A stretch of 64,000 nt of DNA from Halarcobacter mediterraneus (GTDB lineage Bacteria; Campylobacterota; Campylobacteria; Campylobacterales; Arcobacteraceae), in contig NZ_NXIE01000001.1 in assembly GCF_004116625.1 (NCBI RefSeq), positions 434,001 through 498,000 of the forward strand. Reading direction: 5' to 3'. Of this stretch, positions 26,810 to 35,828 are shown one piece after another. A program made the translations under genes and the position numbers. Numbering within the stretch: position 1 is the first letter of the stretch; every line of letters starts with the position of its first letter. Below the pieces are notes generated by a model, which ran no database searches, had not been told where the DNA came from, and was given only the letters and a program-made list of their open reading frames with translations.

Positions 26810-27836
26810 GAATTTCTTCAATAATTTCTAAACCAAATCCATTTAAGCCTACGAATGAGTGTTTCCCTCCACTCGTCATTAATTTAATTTTCTTAACATT
26901 TAAAGAGTTTAAAATCTGTGCGCCAATTCCATAATCTTTTTGAGACTCTTTATTTATTCTATCTTCATTAAGAAAAATTAGTAAACCACCTTTTTTTTGT
27001 AAGAAATTTATTGTTTTAAGCATTGAGTTCAATTTTTCATCATTTAGAAATAATTCTATATCAGGTATAACTGTATGAAATTTAATATGACTTATATCAT
27101 TCAACTCTCCAAATTGAATTACTGTATGAATATGTCCTAAATGATCTTTAAACTCTTTTTTTATTACATCCGAATCAAAAAATTTTGATTGAGTACTTGA
27201 TATTTCATCAACTAATTTTTCATGACTTAATCTATACTCCACCAAATCTGAAATATAAATTTGTTTCATTTTATGAGTTTTAGCAAAAATATCTAAATCA
27301 TCTCTTCTTGCCATAGTTCCATCATCTTTCATAATCTCACAAATAACTGCTTCACCATTAAGACCTGCAAGTTTACATAAATCTACACTTCCTTCTGTAT
27401 GACCTGTTCTTACTAAAACTCCTCCATCTTTTGCGATTAAAGGAAATATATGTCCAGGCTTTACTAACTCTGTTTTCTTTGAAATAGGATTTGCTAAAAT
27501 CTTAATTGTATCATCTCTTTCACCTGCACTAATTCCTGTTGCTGCATCTGCTGCATCTACAGATACTGTGAAAGCTGTTTCATAAGAAGAAGTATTAGAT
27601 TCAACCATAGGATTTAAATCTAATCTTACTGCTGTTTGTTTAGGTACAGAAACACAAATTAAACCTTTTGCATAACTTGCCATAAAATTTACTTTTTCTG
27701 GACTACTCAAAGCAGCTGAATAAACTAAATCTCCTTCATTTTCTCTATCTTCATCATCCAACATGATTACCATGTTACCTTTTTGTATCTCTTCTATAGC
27801 TTCTTTTACTCTTTGTATTGCATTCATTATATTCAT
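26796..27836 (-). CDS. ribB: 3,4-dihydroxy-2-butanone 4-phosphate synthase with degenerate RibA-like C-terminus
   Basis: Residues 1-205 are a complete RibB: LDDEDRENEGDLV metal/substrate motif near residue 25 and the GHTEGSVDL segment. It makes the four-carbon precursor of riboflavin from ribulose-5-phosphate. Residues 210-346 follow the GTP cyclohydrolase II fold (KDYGIGAQILNSLNVKKIKLMT) but lack the GDxLGSxxCDC zinc motif, so this half is probably inactive. A stand-alone, intact RibA is encoded at 35828-36403. RibBA proteins with a dead RibA half are known in Helicobacter. Monocistronic, ended by the shared hairpin. Confidence 0.9.
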   Translation of the reverse strand: MNIMNAIQRVKEAIEEIQKGNMVIMLDDEDRENEGDLVYSAALSSPEKVNFMASYAKGLICVSVPKQTAVRLDLNPMVESNTSSYETAFTVSVDAADAATGISAGERDDTIKILANPISKKTELVKPGHIFPLIAKDGGVLVRTGHTEGSVDLCKLAGLNGEAVICEIMKDDGTMARRDDLDIFAKTHKMKQIYISDLVEYRLSHEKLVDEISSTQSKFFDSDVIKKEFKDHLGHIHTVIQFGELNDISHIKFHTVIPDIELFLNDEKLNSMLKTINFLQKKGGLLIFLNEDRINKESQKDYGIGAQILNSLNVKKIKLMTSGGKHSFVGLNGFGLEIIEEIQIEC

Positions 27837-27907
27837 CTTTCATTAAATAAAATTTTATAAAGTTTATATCATTATAGCAAAAATTTTAAAATTTCTTCTA
27901 AAAACCC

Positions 27908-27936
27908 TTGACAAAAGATTCAAAATTAACTATAAT
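27908..27936 (+). promoter_or_regulatory. Consensus sigma-70 promoter of the tRNA cluster
   Basis: TTGACA (27908-27913), 17-bp spacer, TATAAT (27931-27936), 16 bp before the first tRNA base. Both hexamers match consensus exactly, which is unusual in a phylum where -35 boxes are weak, and fits a strong stable-RNA promoter. Confidence 0.85.
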
Positions 27937-27952
27937 TTCGTCACTTAAAAAA

Positions 27953-28027
27953 TGGGGTATCGCCAAGCGGTAAGGCACTGGTTTTTGGTACCAGCATTCG
28001 CAGGTTCGAATCCTGCTATCCCATCCA
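27953..28027 (+). tRNA. tRNA-Gln (TTG)
   Basis: Cloverleaf: acceptor TGGGGTA pairs with TATCCCA, anticodon arm CTGGT-TTTTGGT-ACCAG gives TTG, T arm GCAGG-TTCGAAT-CCTGC, discriminator T and encoded CCA. 75 nt. First of four tandem tRNAs. Confidence 0.96.
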
Positions 28028-28039
28028 TTTTAAGAGTAT

Positions 28040-28116
<77 letters not shown>

Positions 28117-28137
28117 ATTTTATAACTGATGTCTTAT

Positions 28138-28214
28138 GTCAAGGTAGCTCAGCTGGCTAGAGCGCTGGTCTCATAAGCCGGAGGTCGAGAGTTCAAGTCT
28201 CTCTCTTGACACCA
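28138..28214 (+). tRNA. tRNA-Met (CAT), probably elongator
   Basis: 77 nt with encoded CCA; acceptor GTCAAGG pairs with TCTTGAC; loop CTCATAA gives anticodon CAT. The first acceptor pair is a normal G-C, so it is not an initiator. A CAT anticodon could also belong to tRNA-Ile2 modified by TilS; I prefer elongator Met on overall appearance but cannot exclude Ile2. Confidence 0.85.
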
Positions 28215-28287
28215 TTTAAAATATCTCAAATCGTGGGATTGGATAGACATCAATTATGTTTCCCTTTAAATATTTATATATTTATTT

Positions 28288-28364
28288 GCTGGTGTAGCTC
28301 AGTTGGCTAGAGCAGCTGATTTGTAATCAGCAGGTCGGGGGTTCAAATCCCTTCACCAGCTCCA
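28288..28364 (+). tRNA. tRNA-Thr (TGT)
   Basis: 77 nt with encoded CCA; acceptor GCTGGTG pairs with CACCAGC; anticodon arm GCTGA-TTTGTAA-TCAGC gives TGT; T arm CGGGG-TTCAAAT-CCCTT (one G-T pair). Separated from tRNA-Met by 73 bp in which I see no further gene. Confidence 0.95.
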
Positions 28365-28385
28365 CTACATTTTAATCGACTTTAT

Positions 28386-28391
28386 TATACT
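28386..28391 (+). promoter_or_regulatory. -10-like box immediately before the alpha/beta hydrolase start
   Basis: TATACT ends 8 bp before the ATG at 28400, and no ribosome-binding site lies between them. If used, the mRNA would be leaderless or nearly so. Confidence 0.35.
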
Positions 28392-28399
28392 ATTTCATA

Positions 28400-29089
28400 A
28401 TGAAAACAAAACTTTTTTTAATTCCAGGTTTAATGTGTGATAATAATCTTTGGTCTAAACTAAATATTCATAAAGAATTTGATTTAGTTTATCTAGAACT
28501 TCCTAGTAAAAACTCTATAAATGAAATAGTATCTTCTTTTCACAAACTTTTAAAGAATGAAGAAAAAGTGAATATTTTAGGTTTTTCTTTAGGTGGATAC
28601 TTAGGATTATATTATTTATGTAAATACCCACATAAAATAGAAAAGGCTTACATTATCTCCTCAGGAATAAACTCTTTAGTAGAAGAAGAAATTAAAAATA
28701 GAAAGAACCTAATTAAATTAATTGATAACAATAATATAACTTCAATAAGTACCAAATCTATAAATAAACTTTTAGAAAATAAAAATGATTTACAAAATAT
28801 TGAAATTATCCAAGAAATGTTTATAAACTTGGGAATAAAGACATATAAAAATCAATTAATTTCTACATTATATAGAAAAGATTTGTACCCTACTCTTTCT
28901 AAAACTAAAACTCCAATAAAATTTCTATATTCAGAAAATGACTATCTATTTAATAAAAATCAATTAAAAAAACTTATTTTAGAAAATCATAACATAGAAG
29001 AAAAAGTTTTAAATTCTAATTCTCATATGCTACCCTTAGAATATAATGAATTACTATCTAATGAGATTAAAAAGTTTTTTAAAAAATAA
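28400..29089 (+). CDS. Alpha/beta hydrolase
   Basis: 229-residue serine hydrolase fold: LFLIPGLMCDNNLW oxyanion region, nucleophile elbow GFSLGG with Ser63, and a C-terminal His in NSHMLPLE near residue 211. The acid is probably Asp in LYSENDYLF near 180. Substrate cannot be told from sequence; BioH-like and generic esterase relatives share these features. No signal peptide, so cytosolic. Followed 14 bp later by a sensor kinase, which may be cotranscribed. Confidence 0.85.
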   Translation: MKTKLFLIPGLMCDNNLWSKLNIHKEFDLVYLELPSKNSINEIVSSFHKLLKNEEKVNILGFSLGGYLGLYYLCKYPHKIEKAYIISSGINSLVEEEIKNRKNLIKLIDNNNITSISTKSINKLLENKNDLQNIEIIQEMFINLGIKTYKNQLISTLYRKDLYPTLSKTKTPIKFLYSENDYLFNKNQLKKLILENHNIEEKVLNSNSHMLPLEYNELLSNEIKKFFKK

Positions 29090-29103
29090 GGATATAATTC
29101 ATA

Positions 29104-30534
29104 ATGTTAAAAATAAAAAGTCTAAAAAATTTATATATTACTTATTCAATTGTTTTTTTATCTCTTGTTTTCTGGGCATTTTTTGCCTTCACTACAATGA
29201 ATCAAATGATTTCTACTCAAAAAAAATATGCAAAGATAATAAATATAACAGGTAAACAAAGAATGTTATCACAAAGAATAGTTTTAATGGCAAAATTTTA
29301 TTATGAAGAAAATGATATTTATTATTTAGATGAAACAATGAAACTTCTATATGAAATGAAAGAAGATTATAAGTTTATTACATCTAATTTCACCTCAAAG
29401 AATATTAAAAATATATATTACACAGAAAAACAAATCAATCTTTTTACAAAAAGCTTTTTTAGAATAATTCAATCCTATATAAAAAATCCTCAAAAGAATA
29501 ATCTTCAAAATTTAGAGACATATTCTAATATTTTACTTCCAAAACTTGATTATGCAGTAAAATCATATGAAAAAGAAAGTGATAATAGCATTGAAAAACT
29601 AAAAAAACGAGAATTATTTATTCTTTTAGGTACTTTATTAACATTACTACTTGAAGCTATATTAATTGTTCTCCCATCAATTTCTTTTAATAAAGAAAAG
29701 GAGGCACAATTAAAAAAGTTAAATAGACAATTAAAAGAAAAAATAGATATAGAAATAAATAAAAATAAAGCAAGAGACTTAATAATTCTTGAACAATCAA
29801 AAAAATCGACTATGCAAGAAATAATTAATAATATTTCTCATCAATTAAGACAGCCATTGTCTGTTATTTCAACGGTAATTAGTAGATTAAAATTGAAAAA
29901 AAGAAATGATGTAATTACCTTAAAAGATTTAGACTCAACAATTAATATAGCTCTTAATAACTGTAATTCATTATCTAATTTAATAGAAGAGTTAAGAAGC
30001 TTTTTTAATGAAAATGAAAATAAATATTATACATTTAAAGAAGCGATTGACAGAGTTAAACTTTTCTTATCACATAAATATATTGATAAAAGAATAGAAA
30101 TCATAGAAGAAATACAAAATGTCTCATACAACAAAGACTTTAGTAAGCTAGTACAGATTATTTTCAATATTCTAAATAACTCAATAGATGCTTTAGAGCA
30201 TAAACTATCAAAAAAATATATATTTATAAATATAAAAACAAAAAATGATTTAGTTTTTATACAAATAAAAGATAATGCAGGTGGTATCGCTGAAAATATA
30301 ATAAATAAAGTATTTGAACCATATTTTACAACAAAAAATAAAGACTATATTGAAAGAGGAATAGGATTATATAGTAGTAGGCAAACAATAGAAACAATTT
30401 TTAAAGGTAAAATCATGGTTTCTAATGAAACATATTCTTATAAAAATAAAAATTATATAGGTGCTTGTTTTACTGTAGTTTTACCTAAAATAGTTACAGA
30501 AGAAGATTATTCTTCCTCTTCTGTCATTTTATGA
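29104..30534 (+). CDS. Membrane sensor histidine kinase with PilJ/NarX-type N-terminus
   Basis: 476 residues. TM1 about 12-32, periplasmic PilJ-like segment starting with NITGKQRMLSQRI (a four-helix sensor seen in NarX and PilJ), TM2 about 168-190, coiled coil, then the phospho-acceptor His246 in NNISHQLRQPLSV and an HATPase with N box NILNNSIDAL, G1 DNAGGI and G2 GIGLYSS. No response regulator gene adjoins it, so it is an orphan kinase. The last 28 bp overlap the convergent small lipoprotein gene. Confidence 0.88.
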   Translation: MLKIKSLKNLYITYSIVFLSLVFWAFFAFTTMNQMISTQKKYAKIINITGKQRMLSQRIVLMAKFYYEENDIYYLDETMKLLYEMKEDYKFITSNFTSKNIKNIYYTEKQINLFTKSFFRIIQSYIKNPQKNNLQNLETYSNILLPKLDYAVKSYEKESDNSIEKLKKRELFILLGTLLTLLLEAILIVLPSISFNKEKEAQLKKLNRQLKEKIDIEINKNKARDLIILEQSKKSTMQEIINNISHQLRQPLSVISTVISRLKLKKRNDVITLKDLDSTINIALNNCNSLSNLIEELRSFFNENENKYYTFKEAIDRVKLFLSHKYIDKRIEIIEEIQNVSYNKDFSKLVQIIFNILNNSIDALEHKLSKKYIFINIKTKNDLVFIQIKDNAGGIAENIINKVFEPYFTTKNKDYIERGIGLYSSRQTIETIFKGKIMVSNETYSYKNKNYIGACFTVVLPKIVTEEDYSSSSVIL

Positions 30535-30680
30535 ATTGCTTTCTTTGTTGCTTTATAAGCCTTTTTAGTCTCTGTTTTAGTTGTTTTCCAAGCATCTGAG
30601 GAGTCTTTTTTTACTCCTTTCCATGTAGCACAAGCACTAAATAAAAAAATAGTGCTAAACAAAAGTAAAAAAGTTTTCAT
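30507..30680 (-). CDS. Small lipoprotein (57 residues)
   Basis: Type II signal peptide MKTFLLLFSTIFLFSAC with lipobox FSAC (Cys17), then a Lys/Thr-rich mature part (KKDSSDAWKTTKTETKKAYK) ending in acidic TEEEE. The pattern resembles small entericidin-like or YtxH-like envelope peptides, but I do not claim homology. It begins 24 bp after the glyS stop and overlaps the convergent kinase gene by 28 bp. Short, but the lipobox, ATG and clean frame support a real gene. Confidence 0.7.
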   Translation of the reverse strand: MKTFLLLFSTIFLFSACATWKGVKKDSSDAWKTTKTETKKAYKATKKAIHKMTEEEE

Positions 30681-30703
30681 ATTTGTCCTTAAAATAATTT
30701 AAC

Positions 30704-32716
30704 TTATATTGTAATTTCTTTAATATCTGCAATTTCTTTAAATGTTTGATATATTTTACCAATAATATTTTTTCTATTTGCTTTAATACTATCATTTTCA
30801 TGATTAACAAAAACATTATCAAAGAAATTATCAAGTTGTGGTTTTAAAGCAAATAAAGCATCTAACTCTTCTTCATAGTTAGAGTATTCTTTAGAAGTAA
30901 CACTAGTAAATACTTCATATAACTCTATTTCTTCTTTGTCTTCTAGAAGCTCTGGTTTTACTTCTAGTTCTGAATTAATATCTAAATCTTTAATAATATT
31001 TGCAACCCTTTTAAATGTTGCAGAATACTCTTTAAAGTTGTCACTTAAAACAATTGGATTTAAAGCACAAAGTTTTTGAGAGATTTCATAAATATTACTT
31101 TCATTTGAACCAAGAACTGCTTTTAAAACAGATGGGTTTACATCAAAAATTTTAAATAGTCTCTCATTGAAAAACTCTACAAGTTTTGCTTTCTGTAAAC
31201 CTTTATAGTTTAAGCTTAATGTATCAATAATCTCTTCTAAATCAATTGGTAATTTATGTTCAATTGCAATCTTTACAATACCAGCTGAAGCACGTCTAAG
31301 TCCAAATGGATCTTTTGAACCTGAAGGAATCTTTCCAACAGAAAATAGTCCCATTAAGTTATCAAGTTTATATGAAAGTGCAATAATAGAAGAGAATACA
31401 GTTGATGGCAACTCAGAATCTTCACCATCTGGTAAATATTGCTCTTTTAGTGCCGTATAAACTTCTTCTTTTTCTCCAGCAATTTTTGCATAGTAGTATC
31501 CCATAAGTCCTTGAAGTTCTGTAAACTCAAATACCATTTCAGACATTAAATCAGCTTTTGAAAGCATTACTGCTTTTTGTACTAATTCTTTATCTTCACC
31601 AAGTTTTTCTGCTAAGAATGTAGCTATTTTAGCTTCTCTTTCGCATTTTTCATACATAGAACCTAAACCTTCTACAAAAGTTAACTTTTTAAGCCCCTCA
31701 TTTGAAAGTCCATTTGCAATATCATTTTTCCAGAAGAACATACCATCTGCAAGTCTAGGTCTAAGTACTTTCTCATTTCCAGCAATAATATAAGAGAAAT
31801 CTTCAGTTTTAGAGTTTGATACAACGATAAAGTTATTTGTTAGTTCTCCATCTTTATAAACAGCAAAATATCTTTGATGCTCTTTCATTGAAGTTACAAT
31901 AACCTCTTGGGGTAACTCTAAAAACTCTTCATCAAATTTACCAATTAAAGCAGTTGGATATTCAGTAATTGCAACAACTTCTTCTAATAACTCTTCATCA
32001 ATATCAATTTTTACACCATTTGAAGCTTCAATCTCTTTCATTTGCCCTAAGATTCTTTTTCTTCTTTCATCTGGGTAAAGAATAACACCATTCTTATCTA
32101 GTTTGCAGAAATAATCACCTGCAAAATCATAAGTGAAAGGCTCATATGAAACCATTCTATGAGCATATGAAAAATTAGAAGATTTTACACCAAAAAGTTC
32201 TGCTTCCACTACTTCTTCACCTAATAAAATAGCTAAAGATCTAATTGGTCTAATAAAACTGTCAGTTCTACTTGCCCATCTCATTGATTTTCCAAAATCT
32301 AAGCTTGAGATAAACTCATTTACCATATCATTTAATAAATTCTTTGCTTCAATACCTGAAACTTCTTTTTTATAGTATAGAACTTCACCTTTACCTTGAT
32401 CTTTTCTTTCAAGTTCCTCAACACTTACACCACATTTTTTTGCAAAACCAAGTGCAGCAGGAGTTGGTTCTGCATCTTTAAATGCAATTTTTACAGGAGC
32501 TCCAAACATTTCTTCAACTGAATCTTCTTGTTTAACTTGAAATTCTCTATGCCATAATACTAATCTTCTTGGTGTATAAAAAAAATCAAAATCACATAAT
32601 AATCTATTTTCTTCCAATATTTTTGCCCATTTTTTTTCAATATTTGGTAGTTCTTTTAAAAATGGAATAGCTGGTAATTCTTCTACACCAATCTCTATTA
32701 ATAATGGTTTATTCAT
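30704..32716 (-). CDS. glyS: Glycyl-tRNA synthetase beta subunit
   Basis: Beta chain of the alpha2beta2 bacterial GlyRS; contributes tRNA binding and catalysis with the alpha chain GlyQ, which is not in this window. Recognised by LLIEIGVEELPA at the N-terminus, GKSMRWASR and DGMFFWKND in the core, and the HD-like GIPSGSKDPFGLRRA equivalent (GKIPSGSKDPFGLRRAS) near residue 465, plus the C-terminal anticodon-binding domain. The 670-residue length is normal. Start is ATG at 32716. Confidence 0.95.
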   Translation of the reverse strand: MNKPLLIEIGVEELPAIPFLKELPNIEKKWAKILEENRLLCDFDFFYTPRRLVLWHREFQVKQEDSVEEMFGAPVKIAFKDAEPTPAALGFAKKCGVSVEELERKDQGKGEVLYYKKEVSGIEAKNLLNDMVNEFISSLDFGKSMRWASRTDSFIRPIRSLAILLGEEVVEAELFGVKSSNFSYAHRMVSYEPFTYDFAGDYFCKLDKNGVILYPDERRKRILGQMKEIEASNGVKIDIDEELLEEVVAITEYPTALIGKFDEEFLELPQEVIVTSMKEHQRYFAVYKDGELTNNFIVVSNSKTEDFSYIIAGNEKVLRPRLADGMFFWKNDIANGLSNEGLKKLTFVEGLGSMYEKCEREAKIATFLAEKLGEDKELVQKAVMLSKADLMSEMVFEFTELQGLMGYYYAKIAGEKEEVYTALKEQYLPDGEDSELPSTVFSSIIALSYKLDNLMGLFSVGKIPSGSKDPFGLRRASAGIVKIAIEHKLPIDLEEIIDTLSLNYKGLQKAKLVEFFNERLFKIFDVNPSVLKAVLGSNESNIYEISQKLCALNPIVLSDNFKEYSATFKRVANIIKDLDINSELEVKPELLEDKEEIELYEVFTSVTSKEYSNYEEELDALFALKPQLDNFFDNVFVNHENDSIKANRKNIIGKIYQTFKEIADIKEITI

Positions 32717-32817
32717 TTATATTATCCTTAGTATTAACTCTATGAAGTATTTTATTATTTATCTTAAGAAGTAATTATTTTATCTAATGAAGGCTTATTT
32801 TTTGGTTAGTATTTAAT

Positions 32818-32848
32818 AAAAAGATTTAGGCTTAACCTAAATCTTTTT
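32818..32848 (-). terminator. Intrinsic terminator of the BCCT transporter gene
   Basis: Stem AAAAAGATTTAGG / CCTAAATCTTTTT with a 5-nt loop (cttaa on the plus strand), starting 6 bp after the transporter stop, with its T-run on the minus strand. The only other gene nearby is glyS downstream, which this separates. Confidence 0.75.
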
Positions 32849-32854
32849 ATACTT

Positions 32855-34417
32855 TTAAGTATAAAGTTTTTTTTCAGTATTTAATCCCTTATATAAACTA
32901 ATACACATTAGTATTAATATGATTGTAAAAGGTAATCCTGTTGAAATAGCTCCTGCTTGTAAAGCATCTAAGGCTTCTTTCCCTCCAATATAAAGTAAAG
33001 AACCAGCGATTAAACCTTCCATTGTTGCCCAAAAAATCCTCTGAGGAATTGGGGCATCAACTTTACCCCCAGAAGTAATTGAATCTATCACCAATGACCC
33101 TGAGTCAGAAGATGTAATAAAAAATACTAAAACTAAGATCACTGCTAAAAAAGAAGTAATTGCACTTAAAGGTAAATTTTCTAACATTTGATACATTGCT
33201 AAAGGAACTTTTGTAATACCATCACTTAAAGCACCTATATTATTCATTGTTTGATCTAATGCCGATCCACCAAAAGTAGACATCCATACTATAGTTACTA
33301 AGGTAGGAATAACTAAAACAGCAATTAAAAATTCTCTTACTGTTCTTCCTTTTGATACTCTTGCAATAAACATACCAACAAATGGAGACCAAGAAATCCA
33401 CCAAGCCCAGTAAAATACTGTCCAACCATGAAACCATGTAGAATCTTCTCTATCAATCCAAGTACTTAAAGGAATAATATTTGTAATATAACTATTTGCT
33501 GTAGAAAAAACCCCTGAAAAAATATCAAGAGTAGAACCTGCAAAAAATACAAAAGATAAAAGTACTATTGCAATTAACATATTTATATTACTTAATAATT
33601 TAACTCCACCATCAATCCCTCTAATAACTGAGATAATTGCAACTGAGGTAACAAAAATTATAATTCCAATTTGTGTATTTATTCCTGCTTCAATATTAAA
33701 AAGATAACTTAATCCTGAACTAGCTTGTTGAGCTCCTAATCCTAAAGATGTAGCTAAACCAAAGATTGTGGCAAATACAGCTAGTAAATCAATTAAATGC
33801 CCAGGCCAACCCCAAATTTTTTCACCTAATAAAGGATAAAAAGCTGATCTTACAGTAAGAGGTAGACCTTTATTATATGTAAAGAAAGCTAACGATAATC
33901 CTACTACAGCATATATTGCCCAAGGATGAACACCCCAATGGTACATTGTAGCACCCATTGCTAAATCTGCTGCTTCAGCAGTATTTGCTTCGACACCTAA
34001 AGGTGTTTTATACCAGCCAGTATAATAAGCAACTGGCTCAGCAACACTCCAGAACATCAGTCCTATACCCATACCTGCTGCAAATAACATTGCAAACCAT
34101 GATAATCTAGAGTACTCTGGTTTAGTATATTTACCACCTAATCTAATCTTACCTAAGGGAGAAAATATTAATGCGATACAAAATAATACAAAAATATTAC
34201 CACCTAGCATAAATAACCAATCAAAATTATTTATTGACCATGTTTTCATTCCACCTAAAATCTCTTTAGACCCAATGGGGAAAACTATTGTAACAATTAC
34301 AAATGACAAAATTATTAATGCACTAATAATAAATACAGGATTATGTATATCCATTCCAAAGGCTTTGAGGTTATCCTGTCCCACCTCATAATCGGTATCA
34401 TATTCAATTCTTCTCAT
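32855..34417 (-). CDS. BCCT family transporter (betaine/choline/carnitine type)
   Basis: 520-residue secondary transporter with 12 predicted membrane helices. The signature GMGIGLMFWSVAEPVAYYTGW (split here: GIGLMFWSVAEP, then YYTGW) and the Trp-rich segment WAWWISWSPFVGMFIARVSKGRT near residue 340 define the family. It imports compatible solutes driven by Na+ or H+, useful for osmotic adaptation in a marine or estuarine lifestyle. The N- and C-termini are short, so the osmosensing tail of BetP is missing. Monocistronic with a good GGAG ribosome-binding site and its own terminator. Confidence 0.92.
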   Translation of the reverse strand: MRRIEYDTDYEVGQDNLKAFGMDIHNPVFIISALIILSFVIVTIVFPIGSKEILGGMKTWSINNFDWLFMLGGNIFVLFCIALIFSPLGKIRLGGKYTKPEYSRLSWFAMLFAAGMGIGLMFWSVAEPVAYYTGWYKTPLGVEANTAEAADLAMGATMYHWGVHPWAIYAVVGLSLAFFTYNKGLPLTVRSAFYPLLGEKIWGWPGHLIDLLAVFATIFGLATSLGLGAQQASSGLSYLFNIEAGINTQIGIIIFVTSVAIISVIRGIDGGVKLLSNINMLIAIVLLSFVFFAGSTLDIFSGVFSTANSYITNIIPLSTWIDREDSTWFHGWTVFYWAWWISWSPFVGMFIARVSKGRTVREFLIAVLVIPTLVTIVWMSTFGGSALDQTMNNIGALSDGITKVPLAMYQMLENLPLSAITSFLAVILVLVFFITSSDSGSLVIDSITSGGKVDAPIPQRIFWATMEGLIAGSLLYIGGKEALDALQAGAISTGLPFTIILILMCISLYKGLNTEKKLYT

Positions 34418-34503
34418 AAAACTCCTTTATACAAATTGTATAATAGAGTACAGAAATAAGCTTAATTAACAATTAATTAGAAACTTTTATGTAATTTTAA
34501 TGA

Positions 34504-34638
34504 TTATTTAGTATCTTTTTTGGAAGAATCAATTTTGTCTTTATATTTATCAATTTGCTGTTTATTAAAACCTTTTATAAACATAAAAACAAAAAAGACA
34601 AATAAAGCAAGAACTATAAAGTCTAAGATTTCTTTCAT
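34504..34638 (-). CDS. Small single-pass membrane protein (44 residues)
   Basis: Begins 4 bp after the upstream gene's stop, with GGAG 7 nt ahead of the ATG. One transmembrane helix (DFIVLALFVFFVFMFI, residues 6-21) is followed by a Lys/Asp-rich cytoplasmic tail. No family recognised. Last gene of the ribA-rsmG operon. Close packing and the ribosome-binding site make a real product likely. Confidence 0.6.
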   Translation of the reverse strand: MKEILDFIVLALFVFFVFMFIKGFNKQQIDKYKDKIDSSKKDTK

Positions 34639-34642
34639 TTTT

Positions 34643-35020
34643 TTATTCTCCTATTAATAAAGAAGAGTATATAACTCCATCAATTTCATTTAAAGCAATT
34701 TTTTCTATTTCAGTATTATCATCAATTATTGCAAGAACTCTTGAGTCAAAAATATAATTGTCTGCAAGCTTTTGTATTGTTTTAGCAAGTTTCTTTTCAC
34801 AAATAATATATTTAGAATTAAGGGCATTACAATAAATAGCTTCTTTTATTGAGTTAACTATAACAGCAAAATTCAAACTATTTTTACTACAATAAAGTAA
34901 TAAATTTTCATCATAACTAAAAATTATTGTTGAATTTGCTAAGGTATGTTCAATATCTGCAATAGAATCAACAAAACTTAGTTCTTCATAGGGAATAATT
35001 TTATCACCAATTAAAATCAA
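34643..35020 (-). CDS. Conserved hypothetical protein, 125 residues
   Basis: Soluble alpha/beta protein without signal peptide or recognised motif. Alternating hydrophobic strands and helices (STIIFSYDENLLLYC, KYIICEKKLAKTIQKLADNY, RVLAIIDDNTEIEKIA) suggest a small Rossmann-like or receiver-like fold lacking catalytic residues. It lies 8 bp after the PP0621-like gene in the ribA-rsmG operon. I do not recognise a function. Confidence 0.7.
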   Translation of the reverse strand: MILIGDKIIPYEELSFVDSIADIEHTLANSTIIFSYDENLLLYCSKNSLNFAVIVNSIKEAIYCNALNSKYIICEKKLAKTIQKLADNYIFDSRVLAIIDDNTEIEKIALNEIDGVIYSSLLIGE

Positions 35021-35028
35021 AGAATCTC

Positions 35029-35250
35029 CTATTTATTTATTAAACATTCTTTTGAACAGTAAAACTGTCCATTACTTAAGATTGCTTCTTTTTTTGAAAC
35101 AAATGTCCCACAAGTAGGACATTCAACCATTATGTCTTCTATTTTTTCATCTTTTTTATTCGTTTTTACTTCTTTTTCCCTATCTTTTTTAAATAAGACA
35201 ATATAAATAAGAAAAAGTACAATTGCTGCTACTAGAAATTTTAAAATCAT
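35029..35250 (-). CDS. PP0621-like small membrane protein with zinc ribbon
   Basis: 73 residues: one N-terminal transmembrane helix (LKFLVAAIVLFLIYIVLF) followed by a charged linker and a C-terminal Cys motif CPTCGTFVSKKEAI...YCSKECL, a zinc-ribbon/TRASH-like site. The layout matches the PP0621 family. Its start overlaps the rsmG stop (ATGA). Function unknown. Confidence 0.78.
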   Translation of the reverse strand: MILKFLVAAIVLFLIYIVLFKKDREKEVKTNKKDEKIEDIMVECPTCGTFVSKKEAILSNGQFYCSKECLINK

Positions 35251-35828
35251 AAATTACCTTTTAAATAAAGATAGTTTCTATCTTTTCTTTTTTTTATAAT
35301 ACAATCTTCTAGTTTTGCATCTTCTACTTCTGTCTCAAGTAATGAGCCTTTGTAAAAAAGAAAAGATGTATTTTCTTTGGAAATATTTGTAGTTAAATCT
35401 AATAATAATTTTGTATTTGTAACAGCCCTTGAAGTAATAAGGTCAACTTTAATATTAGATACTTCTTCTACTCTTTTAGAAATTATTTCTATATTATTTA
35501 AAGCTAAAGTATTTTTAACAAAATTTAAAAAAGCAACCCTTTTTTGACGAGGTTCTATTAAATATGCTTTTTTATCTGCTCTTGCCATAGCTAAGATAAG
35601 TCCAGGATAACCTGCTCCTGTACCAATATCAGCAAAACTATTGTATTCATTAATAAATTCTAAAGGAGTAATTGAATCAATAATATTTTCTTCAATATCA
35701 ATTTGTGTTAATTTTCCAGTTAAATTATGAACTTTACCCCACTTTTGTAAAAGTGAGATAAAAGTTTCACATCTAGAAAAAAATTCTTTATCTAAATTTA
35801 ATTTATCAATATCAATTTTATTAAGCAT
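35247..35828 (-). CDS. rsmG: 16S rRNA m7G527 methyltransferase RsmG
   Basis: SAM-dependent methyltransferase acting on G527 of 16S rRNA; loss gives low-level streptomycin resistance in other bacteria. SAM motif FADIGTGAGYPGLILA near residue 66, LIEPRQKRVAFL next to it, and ITSRAV near 133 are typical. 193 residues. Its start overlaps the ribA stop by one base and its end overlaps the next gene by 4 bp. Confidence 0.94.
   Translation of the reverse strand: MLNKIDIDKLNLDKEFFSRCETFISLLQKWGKVHNLTGKLTQIDIEENIIDSITPLEFINEYNSFADIGTGAGYPGLILAMARADKKAYLIEPRQKRVAFLNFVKNTLALNNIEIISKRVEEVSNIKVDLITSRAVTNTKLLLDLTTNISKENTSFLFYKGSLLETEVEDAKLEDCIIKKRKDRNYLYLKGNL

Noticed and set aside
28138-28214. tRNA-Ile2 (CAT, lysidine-modified) instead of elongator tRNA-Met
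   Set aside because: Cannot be excluded from sequence alone, but the window already carries the initiator beside it and the general layout is more like elongator Met.
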